Shown here: positions 1 to 10,843 of the stretch, one piece after another | Layout of the letters: the number at the start of each line of letters is the position of its first letter | Position numbering within the stretch: position 1 is the stretch's first letter | NCBI GenBank assembly: GCA_001931875.2 | Contig: MSJH02000437.1 | Span: 1-36,544 of the forward strand | From: Byssochlamys sp. IMV 00236 | Lineage: Eukaryota; Ascomycota; Eurotiomycetes; Eurotiales; Thermoascaceae | Direction: 5' to 3' | Length of the DNA stretch: 36,544 nucleotides | Notes under the pieces: model-generated | What the model saw: only the letters and a program-made list of their open reading frames with translations | Told to the model about the DNA's origin: nothing | Databases searched by the model: none | Position numbers and translations under genes: made by a program

Positions 1-1304
1 TTTTTTTTTTTTCTTACCTTTTTCGCACAATCCATACAAGAGACCATATGTCCACAATCAAGAAATACACAATTTTGTTCAGCATCCAAACATATACGAC
101 ATAGTGTGTCATCTCTTGTGTTGTCTTGACTTTGGCTCTGCTTATGTTGTTCAATTAATCTATTTACAAGTTTGACTAGCTCAGCTTTTTCAATCACATG
201 AGACTGTTCTACAAAGTTTGCTTTCAGGAGAGCCTTTAATGTGCGCACAGAGAGTGAAGAAGGATCCATTTTAGCTTTTACAATGTCATTAAGTGAAAGT
301 AGATCGTTAGAAGATGGAGGAGATGCAGACTGAGATCTTTGTGTATTCATATGATGCTGTTGTTGTTGCTGTGAAGGTGGAGGCGTTTGATATCTTGGTT
401 GTTGTGATTGTGGAGGTGCCTGATATCTTGGTTGTTGTGGTTGTGGTTGTGGGGGAGTATAAAAAGGAGGTCGTCTTTGTTGTTGTTGTTGCTGCTGCTG
501 CTGCTGCTGTTGTCGTTGTGGTTGCTTCGGTGAAGGCGTAAATAGATCCTGAACCATATTTGAAAATGAAAACAAAGGTGTATCATTGCTACTATTACTA
601 CTACTACTATTACTGCTACTATTGTTACTTCCATTATTACTTTTCTCGGTTCCAGATAGTCTATGACGTCTGTTTCTGTAAAAGAGTTCACTCTCATCAG
701 ATATAGGTCTTGTATTAAATATGATCCGAACGAGATCATCCTTTTCGATAGCAGTTTTAGCAGGCAAGTTGTAGGCTTGAATGTACTCTTTCAACTCTTT
801 CAATGATAGCTGTAATAACTCATTTGAATTCATATTTTGCATTTTTATCAATTTGTCACAAGTATTGCAGCACCTCACAGGGCTATTTTATATATATATA
901 AAATCAGTACACACTTTATATTAAACAAACTCCCTCTCCACTTACTTGTTATAACCAAACTTCTTGAGTGAATGTCGATTACCTGAACAATTGCTACAGA
1001 CAATACCACCTTTGTTAATGATATAAGTAAGCCTTTTCTTTCTAGAAAACAAAAAAACAAACCTTACCACAGTTACGGCAAAAGTACTTTTGACGAAAGA
1101 TATTAAAGACAGCTTGACATTCTATGCAATGCTTGGCCTCATTAAGTGGCTTTAGCTTGGGTATATGGAATACACCACCGGGACCTAATGTTTCTTTATT
1201 CTGTGACAATGTTGTAAAATAGAAGAAAAAGAACGAGGAAAAATGGAAAAGAATGGAAAAATGACCACACACATTGTTATATTTTTATAATCTAAAATTA
1301 GACT
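1..1304. repeat. Left arm of a ~1.3 kb inverted duplication
   Basis: Reverse complement of 3931-5242. Position x here pairs with 5243 minus x over about 17-1280. Introns are included, so this is a DNA-level duplication and not a retrocopy. Where I compared them the arms agree base for base. Differences seen are a poly-A/T run (5 here, 13 in the other arm, near 1282 and 3949) and the last bases at the contig edge (position 13). The outer limit is unknown because the contig ends inside the arm. Confidence 0.93.
18..1274 (-). CDS. FYVE-SAP-SAP-RING E3 ligase, left copy, 3' end missing
   Basis: Duplicate of the gene at 3969-5400, on the opposite strand. By symmetry the exons are: ATG near 1272-1274, then 1068-1200 (first half of the FYVE finger), 946-1009 (second half) and 18-882 (end of FYVE, two SAP-like segments, Q/N/S-rich linker, first part of RING). 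The last exon, with the final RING cysteine pair and the stop, would lie beyond position 1. Whether this copy is complete in the genome cannot be seen. The donor after the RING exon reads GTAAGA here but GTAAAA in the right copy. Only about 30 bp upstream of the ATG is shared with the other copy, so both copies would be driven from the spacer between them. Confidence 0.8.
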
Positions 1305-3060
1305 TTTTTATTTTTACACCAAAATAAAATAAAAGGGTACATTTACCAATCAATTATTCAATAATTCTTCTGTATTGATCAACAATGATGACTCTGGATA
1401 TTGTGTAAGAAGAATCTACATGCTTACAAATGTGACAACATGAAAGTAAACACCCTAGTTCCAAAACAGTGCACATTTGAAGAGGCAAAGACGATCTCCG
1501 TGTCCCTTTACAGTGCCATCAGTACCAGTCCACGTTATTTTCGGCAGCATATTATAAATTGTACTTACATTGAACTGGTAAACAAAATGGCTACGTTTTT
1601 AAACCAAGATTGGTCAATCCACAAAAGCATGAGATATGCTTATGGTCGAGCTTTGACAGAATAGGTGTTATTAGACGTATCTATCAGGAAAATACCGATT
1701 GTGTCGAGGCGATTGGTCGAAGAAGAACCTTGAATGCTCATAGAGGATCATTTAAAACAAAAAATGGGGAGGGGACCAACATGCATCTCATTACCTGCCG
1801 AAAACATGACATACGAGAACGCAATTCCCACAAGAATAATGGATACGGACGGTACGAAGCTGGTGACTAGAATAAAAGCGTTTAACGCATTGGTCACTTC
1901 AAGTCTGGACCTGGACGCATTGGCCAGTCCAGAAGTTGCATCAAGCATCGTATCTTTTTATATGAACGACAGCTCCTGCGTGAAAGGCACTTCCACCTTT
2001 ATGGCTTGGAAAGGAACATCTGAAATTTCTCAAAACAACAACACAGTATCCATTGTTCTCCATATGATTTGATCTACCAATTGTCAACTGCGAACTCGTT
2101 TTCACCAGCAATTGTCTTACCTTCTTTATCGAGCGAGCAACGAGACAGTCGATAATCCGATGCTCAATAATATACAATACATACTCTCGACGATGCGGAT
2201 TATCGTACTGCATCAAAATCCCTTTCAAACAATTGCAGCTAATATCATATGTAGGAACTCTCATTTGAAAGGTGCACTTTATCCTCGTTATACAACAAAT
2301 TGAAGATAAAAGCTACCATACATAAAATCCTTCGGTCCATTTTAACACAATTCTTTGACGTTACTATCCTCATTATCATCATCGACAACGGGTCATTAAA
2401 CAGCAGACTCAGCAATCTTTTAGCATCTGAGATTTCTGGGGCAAAATCAGTCAGTCAAGCAAGCCATTCTAGGGGGCTACGCTCGATGAAACTACTATCG
2501 AATCGCGCGATTAGATGAATCACATAGTGGTTTCTGGAAGCTCGTATCAGTGTGTGTGGGCATCAATCGTTTCAGGCACATAAAAGTATAACCATCCTTA
2601 TTCCTTTGATGTCCTTGTCTTGCTCATTGAAATAAAAAAATAAAATAAAAAGAGTGCAAGAGTCCAAATACTCCAGCACAGCAAAAACAGCTGCCATGAG
2701 TTTTATTTAACCATAAACTCCTATTACATGATCCATTTTATCACAGAAATACATAATAAACGTCAGCCCATATCAGTTCAATCAGTTTGAAGATTAATAC
2801 TAAAGAAAAGCTCCTTTGGGATCAAGGCTAAAAAAAGTAACAGGAAAGGAAAGAACTGAGTCATAAAAAGAAACTAAAGAAACTGACGGATCCGTTTGAA
2901 GAAACTTTTGAACATGCGGACACTTAATTGTGGCCAGTTTGTCGTGGTATAATTGATCTAATACATGCAATATTGAACAGATAATCGATCATCATTATGT
3001 CCAGGAGAGGATGCAACTAGAGGGAGCCGAAGAACTTAGAGAAAGCATATTTATAAGAAA
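1305..3060. other. Spacer between inverted arms, degenerate ORF fragments
   Basis: No intact gene is seen. Overlapping open stretches in different frames (about 1401-1664, 1610-1870 and 1734-2072 on plus; 1941-2264 on minus) look like a decayed coding region shifted between frames. I do not recognise the family. From about 2520 to 3060 the DNA is AT-rich and non-coding in appearance. The position next to LINE reverse-transcriptase remains suggests transposon debris, but this is inference. Confidence 0.5.
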
Positions 3061-3776
3061 ATGACGATGAAGCTTATTTATTTTGGGGCATTAATAGGCA
3101 TCATTGCAAATATTAAGGCAGTCAATATCTGTGGTCCTTGGAAAGCTGTTGTGAGGAGTGCTTGGGGGATAGTCTGGGTTTGTCACCAGGTATCCCAGTG
3201 TGCACGGCAACTACGTTCTGATTTTGACATGGACAGCCAGAGAATAGGACCCAAAGAGATCATTCGGCAGCAGCTTAAAGCCTCAGCATTGTTGGTGACT
3301 ACGCAGATTTTGCTAGATGAAGCGTCGTTTGATAACTTTAATAAACCAGTGTCAGGGTCAATAGAGGTAGATGGCGTCATATTTCACTTTGGAATATGAG
3401 AGAGTAGATGCCATCGAAGCCTTCTGGCACCACAAATGCGAACAATAGATACACAAGCAGCGTATCTTTTGATAAGGATAAAGAACGAAAAGAGGAACCA
3501 TACATGTATTATACAGACTCGTTCCAACATAAGAAGTTGTTTTGATATATGAGGCAGCATATTCGTGGATATTTTGCCTCAGATACCGTAAATCCTCCTA
3601 ACACAAATATCCTGAGCTTCTTCAAGAGCTTGAAGGTGAAATCTTGTAAAACGATTGATGGCATGGCCGTATTCAGGCTGACGAGCGATATACGCGTAGA
3701 TTCTTGTGCAGACGAGCTTGGAAAACCAAAAGGGTTTACACCCATGAATGAAAACATGCACATCACTGTAAGACAT
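3061..3776 (-). pseudogene. Decayed LINE reverse transcriptase, C-terminal part
   Basis: Read on the minus strand from 3776 downward, the translation has the late-RT pattern of mucoralean non-LTR elements: EYGHAINRF, then LQALEEAQDICVRRIYG, then an in-frame stop, then MLPHISKQLLMLERV. Further down a tail with the block GPILWLSMSKSERS follows, in the open stretch 3183-3380. Several stops and frame changes break it, so it cannot make a working protein. The 5' part of ORF2 is absent. The opposite-strand ORFs at 3061-3399 and 3549-3791 are taken as its shadows. Family assignment rests on remembered motif patterns, not on a search. Confidence 0.65.
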
Positions 3777-3930
3777 TCATTTTCGACGTGACGTGACATC
3801 GAGTTTCATCAAAGACGGCATTACTTTCTGACAACACTCTACATAACTTTTTTAACCAAATGCACAAACTATTTTGGGAAAAAAGTTACGTTTACAGTGA
3901 CGTACGCATCATCCAAAATAAGTAATTGAT

Positions 3931-5242
3931 AGTCTAATTTTAGATTATAAAAAAAAAAAAATATAACAATGTGTGTGGTCATTTTTCCATTCTTTTCCAT
4001 TTTTCCTCGTTCTTTTTCTTCTATTTTACAACATTGTCACAGAATAAAGAAACATTAGGTCCCGGTGGTGTATTCCATATACCCAAGCTAAAGCCACTTA
4101 ATGAGGCCAAGCATTGCATAGAATGTCAAGCTGTCTTTAATATCTTTCGTCAAAAGTACTTTTGCCGTAACTGTGGTAAGGTTTGTTTTTTTGTTTTCTA
4201 GAAAGAAAAGGCTTACTTATATCATTAACAAAGGTGGTATTGTCTGTAGCAATTGTTCAGGTAATCGACATTCACTCAAGAAGTTTGGTTATAACAAGTA
4301 AGTGGAGAGGGAGTTTGTTTAATATAAAGTGTGTACTGATTTTATATATATATAAAATAGCCCTGTGAGGTGCTGCAATACTTGTGACAAATTGATAAAA
4401 ATGCAAAATATGAATTCAAATGAGTTATTACAGCTATCATTGAAAGAGTTGAAAGAGTACATTCAAGCCTACAACTTGCCTGCTAAAACTGCTATCGAAA
4501 AGGATGATCTCGTTCGGATCATATTTAATACAAGACCTATATCTGATGAGAGTGAACTCTTTTACAGAAACAGACGTCATAGACTATCTGGAACCGAGAA
4601 AAGTAATAATGGAAGTAACAATAGTAGCAGTAATAGTAGTAGTAGTAATAGTAGCAATGATACACCTTTGTTTTCATTTTCAAATATGGTTCAGGATCTA
4701 TTTACGCCTTCACCGAAGCAACCACAACGACAACAGCAGCAGCAGCAGCAGCAACAACAACAACAAAGACGACCTCCTTTTTATACTCCCCCACAACCAC
4801 AACCACAACAACCAAGATATCAGGCACCTCCACAATCACAACAACCAAGATATCAAACGCCTCCACCTTCACAGCAACAACAACAGCATCATATGAATAC
4901 ACAAAGATCTCAGTCTGCATCTCCTCCATCTTCTAACGATCTACTTTCACTTAATGACATTGTAAAAGCTAAAATGGATCCTTCTTCACTCTCTGTGCGC
5001 ACATTAAAGGCTCTCCTGAAAGCAAACTTTGTAGAACAGTCTCATGTGATTGAAAAAGCTGAGCTAGTCAAACTTGTAAATAGATTAATTGAACAACATA
5101 AGCAGAGCCAAAGTCAAGACAACACAAGAGATGACACACTATGTCGTATATGTTTGGATGCTGAACAAAATTGTGTATTTCTTGATTGTGGACATATGGT
5201 CTCTTGTATGGATTGTGCGAAAAAGGTAAAAAAAAAAAAAAA
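3931..5242. repeat. Right arm of the ~1.3 kb inverted duplication
   Basis: Mirror image of 1-1304. It begins 38 bp upstream of the FYVE-RING start codon, just after a sequence not present in the other arm, and runs at least to the A-run (16 A) after the 5' splice site at 5226. Beyond 5242 the other arm cannot be followed because the contig ends. Confidence 0.93.
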
Positions 5243-5400
5243 AGAAAGAGAAAGAGAGAAATGAAGAAAGAAAGAAAAAAGAGACTCATGAGTATATGCG
5301 TATATGCGTGTGTATGTGTGTATAGCTGATAGAGACAAAGAATGAGTGTCCTATCTGTCGCGAGGCTATACTTAAACTGGTACATGTATTTCGTACTTGA
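3969..5400 (+). CDS. FYVE-SAP-SAP-RING E3 ubiquitin ligase (RNF34/CARP type), complete copy
   Basis: Predicted ubiquitin ligase with the same domain order as animal RNF34/RFFL. Proposed exons: 3969-3974 (uncertain), 4043-4175, 4234-4297, 4361-5225, 5341-5400; about 375 aa. The FYVE-like finger has CIECQ, then KYFCRNCGG, IVCSNCS and VRCCNTC, eight Zn ligands in all, and appears only when two introns are removed. A SAP-like helix pair follows (LSLKELKEYI), then a long S/N/Q/P-rich linker with a poly-Q run, a second SAP-like segment (LSVRTLKALL) and a C-terminal C3HC4 RING: LCRICLDAEQNCVFLDCGHM, then CMDCAKK, completed by NECPICREAI from the last exon. FYVE fingers of this class bind endosomal or plasma-membrane lipids, and RNF34-type RINGs ubiquitinate signalling proteins; the substrate here is unknown. 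The first exon is weak: only the codons ATG TGT precede the likely intron. A polyadenylation-like AATAAA lies at 5491-5496. Confidence 0.82.
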
Positions 5401-5638
5401 GTTTATATATCTATCTATACCAATAATGTACAAAAGGAAAGTCAGGCAAATGTGTGTGTAAGTATATATGTATTTGTAAAGATAAACTATAATAAAACCT
5501 GATACTATCGTTTTATCAAGTGTTGGCTTATTTTGGAGAAGCGTCTTGTAAAGCCTTTTTGTTTGCTTGTTTGTAAAAAGTCTATTCAATAAAAGAGTTT
5601 ACTCTCCCTTTATAAAGAAAAGTATAACAAGAGGATCG

Positions 5639-6292
5639 CTAGATACACCACAGGGGTCCTCTCACAAAGTGACGAATACATGTCCTAAATAAACTCAGTT
5701 GTACAGCAGGTGAGGCAGTAAAGACCTGATTTTCTACGACCAGAGGGGTCGTTACAGCTTCTTTGCAGTGTTCAGCAGAAATGAGGGTGACTTTGGCGAC
5801 TGTGCCTTGCACGTCTTCATGGGTGGTAAAGCCTAATCCTACACCGAAAGGAAATTTTTCGCTGAGGGCGATGCTGAAAGGAACTTTGAGATCCTTGAGA
5901 CGGTGTGGAATGCGATAAAACACAGAGTGATCAGTAGTACCCGTTCGATGAATTGAACAAGTCGACTGGGTTGTTTTATTGGCAGAGTCAAAGGATCGGT
6001 ACGAAGAGATTTTCTTTCGAACAGTAGAGATCCCTTTAGGAGATGCCTTGGTTGCTAATGGAAGTGAAGCGATCGCGGCATAGGTACGAGTTGCGGTTGG
6101 TTGTTGAGAATTGACAGTATCAGTATCTGTGCGGGGAGTGCTGGAGGGGGCACTTGGATTAATATTGGGTGATATAGGTGCAATGTCTGGTGGCATTGAC
6201 CCAAAAGTATCGGGAAGTGGAAGAACCATGAAGACAAAAAAGTCTACTTGAGAGCACCCGTAATCTGTATCTCTTCCGAAAAAGACGGCCAA
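5639..6292 (-). pseudogene. LINE ORF1 / Gag-like remnant
   Basis: An open frame of about 217 codons on the minus strand. After a P/S/T-rich start it contains TYAAIASL, then FYRIPHRLKDLKVPFSIAL, FPFGVGLGFTTHEDVQGTVA and AEHCKEAVTTPLVV. That block resembles the first ORF of mucoralean non-LTR retrotransposons. It stops shortly after ASPAVQLSLFRT, well before the C-terminal region normal for such proteins, so it is a 3'-truncated fragment. The true start may be one of the internal Met codons. It lies on the same strand as the RT remnant at 3061-3776, upstream of it in transcription sense. It is probably not a host gene; expression is unknown. Confidence 0.62.
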
Positions 6293-7802
6293 TCAAATAA
6301 AATAACATGCGACAAATGTGCGCAACATATTTTATTACGAACAAAGTATATAAAAAAAACTATAATTGATTATCCAAAGCTTTTGTACTTTTGTTGGTGG
6401 CCGAGAATTAAATCATACAAGATTCACTGTTACTTGTTGATCAATTTAAACCGTGCAAAGATGGAGAAAAACAGTAGAATATGTTGTGTAATGGTTTAGA
6501 GACAGACAAAGACAAAAAGAAGTACTCTTTGAGACTGACCTTTATTCTGAAGGAACACACAAATAAATTAATGATCTACTATTTATAGTTGCTATCAAAT
6601 GACTGGTAAGCCACTATTCTAAGCATGGATTATAATTACTGAGGATGTGATTGACTAACGGTTCCTGAGTTCATAAAGAAAACTTTTAATTCGTTCCTGA
6701 GACTTATCCTATAGTACATTTCATGATCTGGGTTACGATACTGCTTTTACCATAAGAAGAACTGTCTTTAAAAGAAGTGTATCCTTTTGTATGAAGAAGT
6801 AATGATTTACATTCAAAGAAGAGATGCTATTTAATTTGATTTATCACTAAAAGCGTGTACACGTAATCTTATAATGTATAAATTCACTCTATTCATACTG
6901 ATTACAGTCGTTTATCTCAATGTCAGTCCTTAGCAAACATTGTTCTACGACAGGGTAATCTGTGATACATACATGTTGAGTTTTAAAACTGACCAAGCAA
7001 TCCTGTCAATGCAATGGACGTTAAATTGCACAGATCGATGCAGACAAATGTTTTTGTTTGATGACGCCATAAAAGACCCCTATTAAGAATATATAATCAA
7101 GATAGGGTCAATGATATTCAACTATAGTAAATATTATATGCTATTTACTGATAGTTTTAAAAGAAAAATGAACGTGTGATAGTGATGTCAGCACTACATA
7201 TATTGGATTTCTAAAGTAATCAGATACTAACTAATTGAATTATATTAGGTGTAACTTAGACACTACTGCTTGCCATGTTTTCTAGATGAAATTTTTTGGG
7301 AAAACAAACATTATTTTAGACCACACAACGGGGTTAAGCAGATGAATATTTTAGGTTTTATGGAAGAATGAATTTAGTTTATTTAAGATAACATAAATTA
7401 AACCAAATAAAGGAATTATGTGTAAACGATTAGTGTATCATTTTCAGAAGAAATGTCGCGCTGACTTGTTGAATTTAAGTACAAATCGTGTTTTTACAAA
7501 CTCTTGCATTAAAAAAAAACGTGGCATAAGCTTGAGTCACTGAAAATCTGCAAAGGGAATCACTTGATTTTTCATACTCAGCAAATGGATTATAAAATAT
7601 TGTGGCTAGCGTAGCATTGTTGATCTAGGACTGAAGGCTAATAAGAATTTACAAAAAGGGGAAGTGTGTGACAACTGTACTATCATTCACCTGCTCATTT
7701 AAGTATAAATATAAAAAGCATTAAGTTCGTCTTTTTCTTTCTTTACCACTCTTACCTTATCTCTCTCGCGTGCCTTTCCTTCATTTTTTCTCTCATTTTT
7801 GT
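6293..7802. other. Gene-free AT-rich interval upstream of the membrane-protein gene
   Basis: About 1.5 kb with no ORF that looks real in any frame and no recognisable RNA gene. The distal part contains a TATA-like run, TATAAATATAAAAA at 7704-7717, about 85 bp upstream of the next ATG, followed by a pyrimidine-rich leader. I see nothing else to name. Confidence 0.6.
7704..7717 (+). promoter_or_regulatory. TATA-like element of the 7803 gene
   Basis: The run TATAAATATAAAAA is followed by a CT-rich leader of about 85 nt up to the ATG at 7803. This is an ordinary fungal core-promoter layout; its function is inferred from position only. Confidence 0.45.
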
Positions 7803-9233
7803 ATGGCTAATAGCAATTCTACATCATTTGGCTCGTTTTTTGCTTCTGGCATTCAGGATGTGGCGGCCGTGGCGTCTGTGTTTGGAACTGATATCTGCGA
7901 TACAAATGCTGGACTGCCGTTGACTATGGGGCATACGTTTCCTGCCGCATGTGGTATGTCAATGCTTGGAGTGCTTGGTCTTACAAAGCACATATTCAAG
8001 TCCTTTTTGCCTCTGCGTATTGCCAAGAATCTGAACATCGAAGTTGAAAAATTGGACATATACAAAATAGACAAAATGATACACGACATAACAAATGAAT
8101 TGTCGCCAAATAAAAAAGATCGCTTGCATGAACAAAATGTCAGAATACGTATACGTGTGCCAGGCTATGGTAGATCTACCTGGATAGGCGCTTTTGCTTC
8201 ATGCTTTCTTTTATCTTGCTTCAACTTTATACCATATGTGCCCCATTATGTGACTCTATTACTATACCCTGAAGATACCTCTGATTCATCTGATCCATAC
8301 ATATATTACCCTCTTCTCTTGACATTCTCTAGCTTTGTGGCATCCTTTGTCTGCTGGTTTGACGCTGTTGTCATGCTATCAGGATCCCCATCACTTTATA
8401 CCATTGGACGTTCTGATATGAAATTATTCGAGCCTTATCACTTTGGCAGTTTGTTTGCCAGACGCATTGGTTATGTTATAGGACTTCTTTCAGCCGTAGG
8501 CATCGTTATTGGCTACATAGGCTCGTACTTGGTTGTCCAAAAGATGACACCGACGGATACCTACTACTGGCTAGGACTTGAGTTTGCAATGTGCTTCTTA
8601 CGCTTGCTTATATGGTCATGGAATACAAAAAAAGATGACTTGAATGTGATAAAGATACGGTATAAGATAGACAGAAGTGATGAAGGAGTTATTAGGCAAA
8701 TAAGAGATTTACCGTTATCATCAAGTGAACAAACAGATATAATCAATAAGCTCAAAGCTGGTGGCTACTTTATCCAATCTGAAATAGCGGATGCCTACTA
8801 TCAAGCAAGGTGCTATATACATGACTTTTGTTTCCGTAACTTTAATGATCTTCGTATCTATCGTGATTTTACCTCCTGTGACATCATTTCGAAGCCAAGA
8901 TACTATATATTATGGGACAACAGTGTGCTCAATCCGCAAAAGATTCTTGTGGTTCATGGATTCATAGGTTCGTTGACCGAAATCCACACTGGAAGAGTCA
9001 GTTATGTGAAGATTCCATCGATAACTTATTGGACTTATTACTTTACAGGAAGCGAATTCGAACCATTGACAGAAGAACAAGTAGGTGTTGCAATGATTGG
9101 CATACTGAAATCAGAGATGGATGCTATTGCTCCATGGATAAGTTTTGTCACTTCACGCAAGCAGTTTGATCCTGAGCTCGAAGAAGATGAACAGATGTAT
9201 AAAGATATAGAATTGAAGCCTCAGCAGGCTTGA
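7803..9233 (+). CDS. Uncharacterised multi-pass membrane protein, paralogue 1
   Basis: Intronless, 476 aa. I chose the ATG at 7803 (MANSNSTSF), not the upstream GTG in the same frame, because the paralogue at 11632 starts at the equivalent codon. I recognise no named family. The N-terminus carries a motif that matches its paralogue closely, FASGIQDVAAVASVFGTD, then a hydrophobic stretch at about residues 46-66. Four clear membrane segments follow at about 126-146, 168-192, 222-245 and 255-273, the third being glycine-rich. After the last one comes a hydrophilic region of about 200 residues, including KIRYKIDRSDEG, ending in an acidic tail. The FASGIQDV-type N-terminus recalls hypothetical proteins seen in many fungi, but no function is known to me. 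Neighbours give no functional clue; both paralogues share one direction, 2.4 kb apart. Confidence 0.85.
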   Translation: MANSNSTSFGSFFASGIQDVAAVASVFGTDICDTNAGLPLTMGHTFPAACGMSMLGVLGLTKHIFKSFLPLRIAKNLNIEVEKLDIYKIDKMIHDITNELSPNKKDRLHEQNVRIRIRVPGYGRSTWIGAFASCFLLSCFNFIPYVPHYVTLLLYPEDTSDSSDPYIYYPLLLTFSSFVASFVCWFDAVVMLSGSPSLYTIGRSDMKLFEPYHFGSLFARRIGYVIGLLSAVGIVIGYIGSYLVVQKMTPTDTYYWLGLEFAMCFLRLLIWSWNTKKDDLNVIKIRYKIDRSDEGVIRQIRDLPLSSSEQTDIINKLKAGGYFIQSEIADAYYQARCYIHDFCFRNFNDLRIYRDFTSCDIISKPRYYILWDNSVLNPQKILVVHGFIGSLTEIHTGRVSYVKIPSITYWTYYFTGSEFEPLTEEQVGVAMIGILKSEMDAIAPWISFVTSRKQFDPELEEDEQMYKDIELKPQQA

Positions 9234-10444
9234 CCTTCTTACTCTTAATTAAGTAATAGTAATAATAAATATTGATTATCTCTTTTGCATCTACATTCAT
9301 GTAATTTTGATGCAATGTTAATCGCTTTTGTGTGATCGACGGTTTATGTTCAGTCAAGCGATATCGACATTAAATAATGAACGCCAAGTAGCAATACAAG
9401 GAATCTTCATGTGACGCAGCCAATTCTCCGAAATTTGGATTGCTTCTGTGTACAACTTCTCTTTTGCTCCAAAATTCTAAATATCTAATGTAAAGATTCA
9501 CCAATCATAGCACTCTTTGGAAATTGGATACTAGACCTATTATTACATCTAGTAATGATGCATTATGTTCGATAATGACTGATGCAGTAGAAAGAGATTA
9601 CACCTACAAGGTTCTTCCCCTATTCCAAGCAATACATCCATTGTTAACAGTTATATTGCAATGCAGAAATATATAGCTATGCAGACTATAAGTTAAAGTT
9701 GATTATTCTTACATCATTTGCCTCTATAAGAAGAAAAATGAAGACTCTTTCTTTTTTATTCTACAACTTGTACCGCAGCCATCCTCTTGACGAAGCAAAC
9801 CTGTCAAGTAACCATTCATATATGGCAATATTACGAAGCTTAATAATGAAATAATTTATAGCTTATCTACAAAAGTTATCCAAGGTCTTTATCAATGCTG
9901 AGCAAAGCTTTAACAATTTAAACATCCATGGCATAAACAACATGCAATGTAGCTTTGAGGCTGCCTTGACCTTAATTAAGCACATTGAGAGCCAAGGATT
10001 TAAGGTCATCTATAGACGTAATGTTGATGGCTATATGTATTGTCTGTTTTTCACAATGAAAGTATGAATTGAAAGACGTATACTTGCGTGACAGTCTTGG
10101 GGACGCCACTACCAAAAGTAGTAATTAGCGCCTAATATTTGATATTCCGAAGAGTGGGGAGTGTGGCGCTCCCCTAAGGATTTTTTGCGGGGCTCCTCAA
10201 GAAAATTGCTTTTATTTGCGATATACTGGTCCAAGCTGCTGCATGACTTATAAAGTAGATATAATGCTTATTAATTACAGATGCTCTATCAACGCATATT
10301 AGAAAGATGCCAAAAAAGAAAAAGAGGAGCGATATACCAGCAAGACTAAAAGATAAAGTATATGAATTTCGTAAGCTCTGAAAACTCATCAATAACATGG
10401 AAGCAATACAAGTATAAGAGGTTCATTGTTAAAGTGGAATTTAT
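9234..10444. other. Gene-free interval between the paralogues, part 1
   Basis: 1.2 kb of AT-rich DNA with no supported coding region. A small GC-rich hairpin-capable segment (GGGGAG, 7-nt loop, CTCCCC) lies at 10156-10174. Nothing else is identifiable. Confidence 0.55.
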
Positions 10445-10843
10445 CTAAGCTATCATATTTCTTAGTCTCTGACTAATGATCATCTCAGCCTCATCAATTA
10501 TGCGAGTAACTAGTTGATGGCAAGTAGGAATATCATCAATCAATCCAAGCACTTGTCCTGCCGTCCAGATACCTAAATCAGGGTCTCCCTTGACAAACAC
10601 TTGCTTTCCTCTGGTACCAGACACAAGTTCAGCAATGTCTTCAAATTTGAGATTCTCCTTTGTTCTTTCTATCTTATTGACTTCAACGGCTACCTTATTT
10701 TTGAATATGCGTGCTACCACCGTTTTAAGATATTGTTCATTACCCCTTCCCGCTTTCTGTTTTGTTGAATGACTCATTGCTCTATGACAACTCAATACGT
10801 AGCATACAATATGAGCAGAATATGTTGATTTACACCAAAGCAT
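10445..10843 (-). pseudogene. C-terminal fragment of a nitronate monooxygenase gene
   Basis: The last ~95 codons of this minus-strand frame resemble the C-terminal end of nitronate monooxygenase (2-nitropropane dioxygenase) proteins: ARIFKNKVAVEVNKIE, KFEDIAELVSGTRGKQV, DPDLGIWTAGQVLGLIDDIP, then a helix ending at the stop. The whole N-terminal TIM barrel with the FMN-binding and catalytic residues is missing. I see no upstream exon in the adjacent DNA that could supply it, so the fragment cannot be a working oxidase. The first ~30 residues of the open frame do not look like the family and may be chance. It is probably a relic of a deleted or transposed gene. Confidence 0.6.

Noticed and set aside
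314..541. Valine/alanine-rich ORF (and its copy at 4702-4929)
   Set aside because: It is the antisense of the poly-Q linker of the FYVE-RING genes; low-complexity shadow.
347..739. N/H-rich 130-codon ORF (and its copy at 4504-4896)
   Set aside because: Same strand but wrong frame of the FYVE-RING linker exon; the SAP and RING frame is the real one.
5068..5589. 173-codon minus-strand ORF
   Set aside because: Covers the antisense of the RING exon and an intron with simple repeats; F/L/Y-rich shadow.
7770..7802. N-terminal extension of the membrane-protein gene from a GTG
   Set aside because: Non-ATG start inside the pyrimidine-rich leader; the paralogue starts at the equivalent of 7803.
10156..10174. 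GC hairpin GGGGAG/CTCCCC
   Set aside because: A single 6-bp stem with no context; no RNA gene or terminator can be supported.
10178..10199. Similarity between GGATTTTTTGCGGGGCTCC at 10178 and the reverse complement of 35191-35214
   Set aside because: Only about 20 bp and driven by a T-run; not enough to call a dispersed repeat or transposon end.
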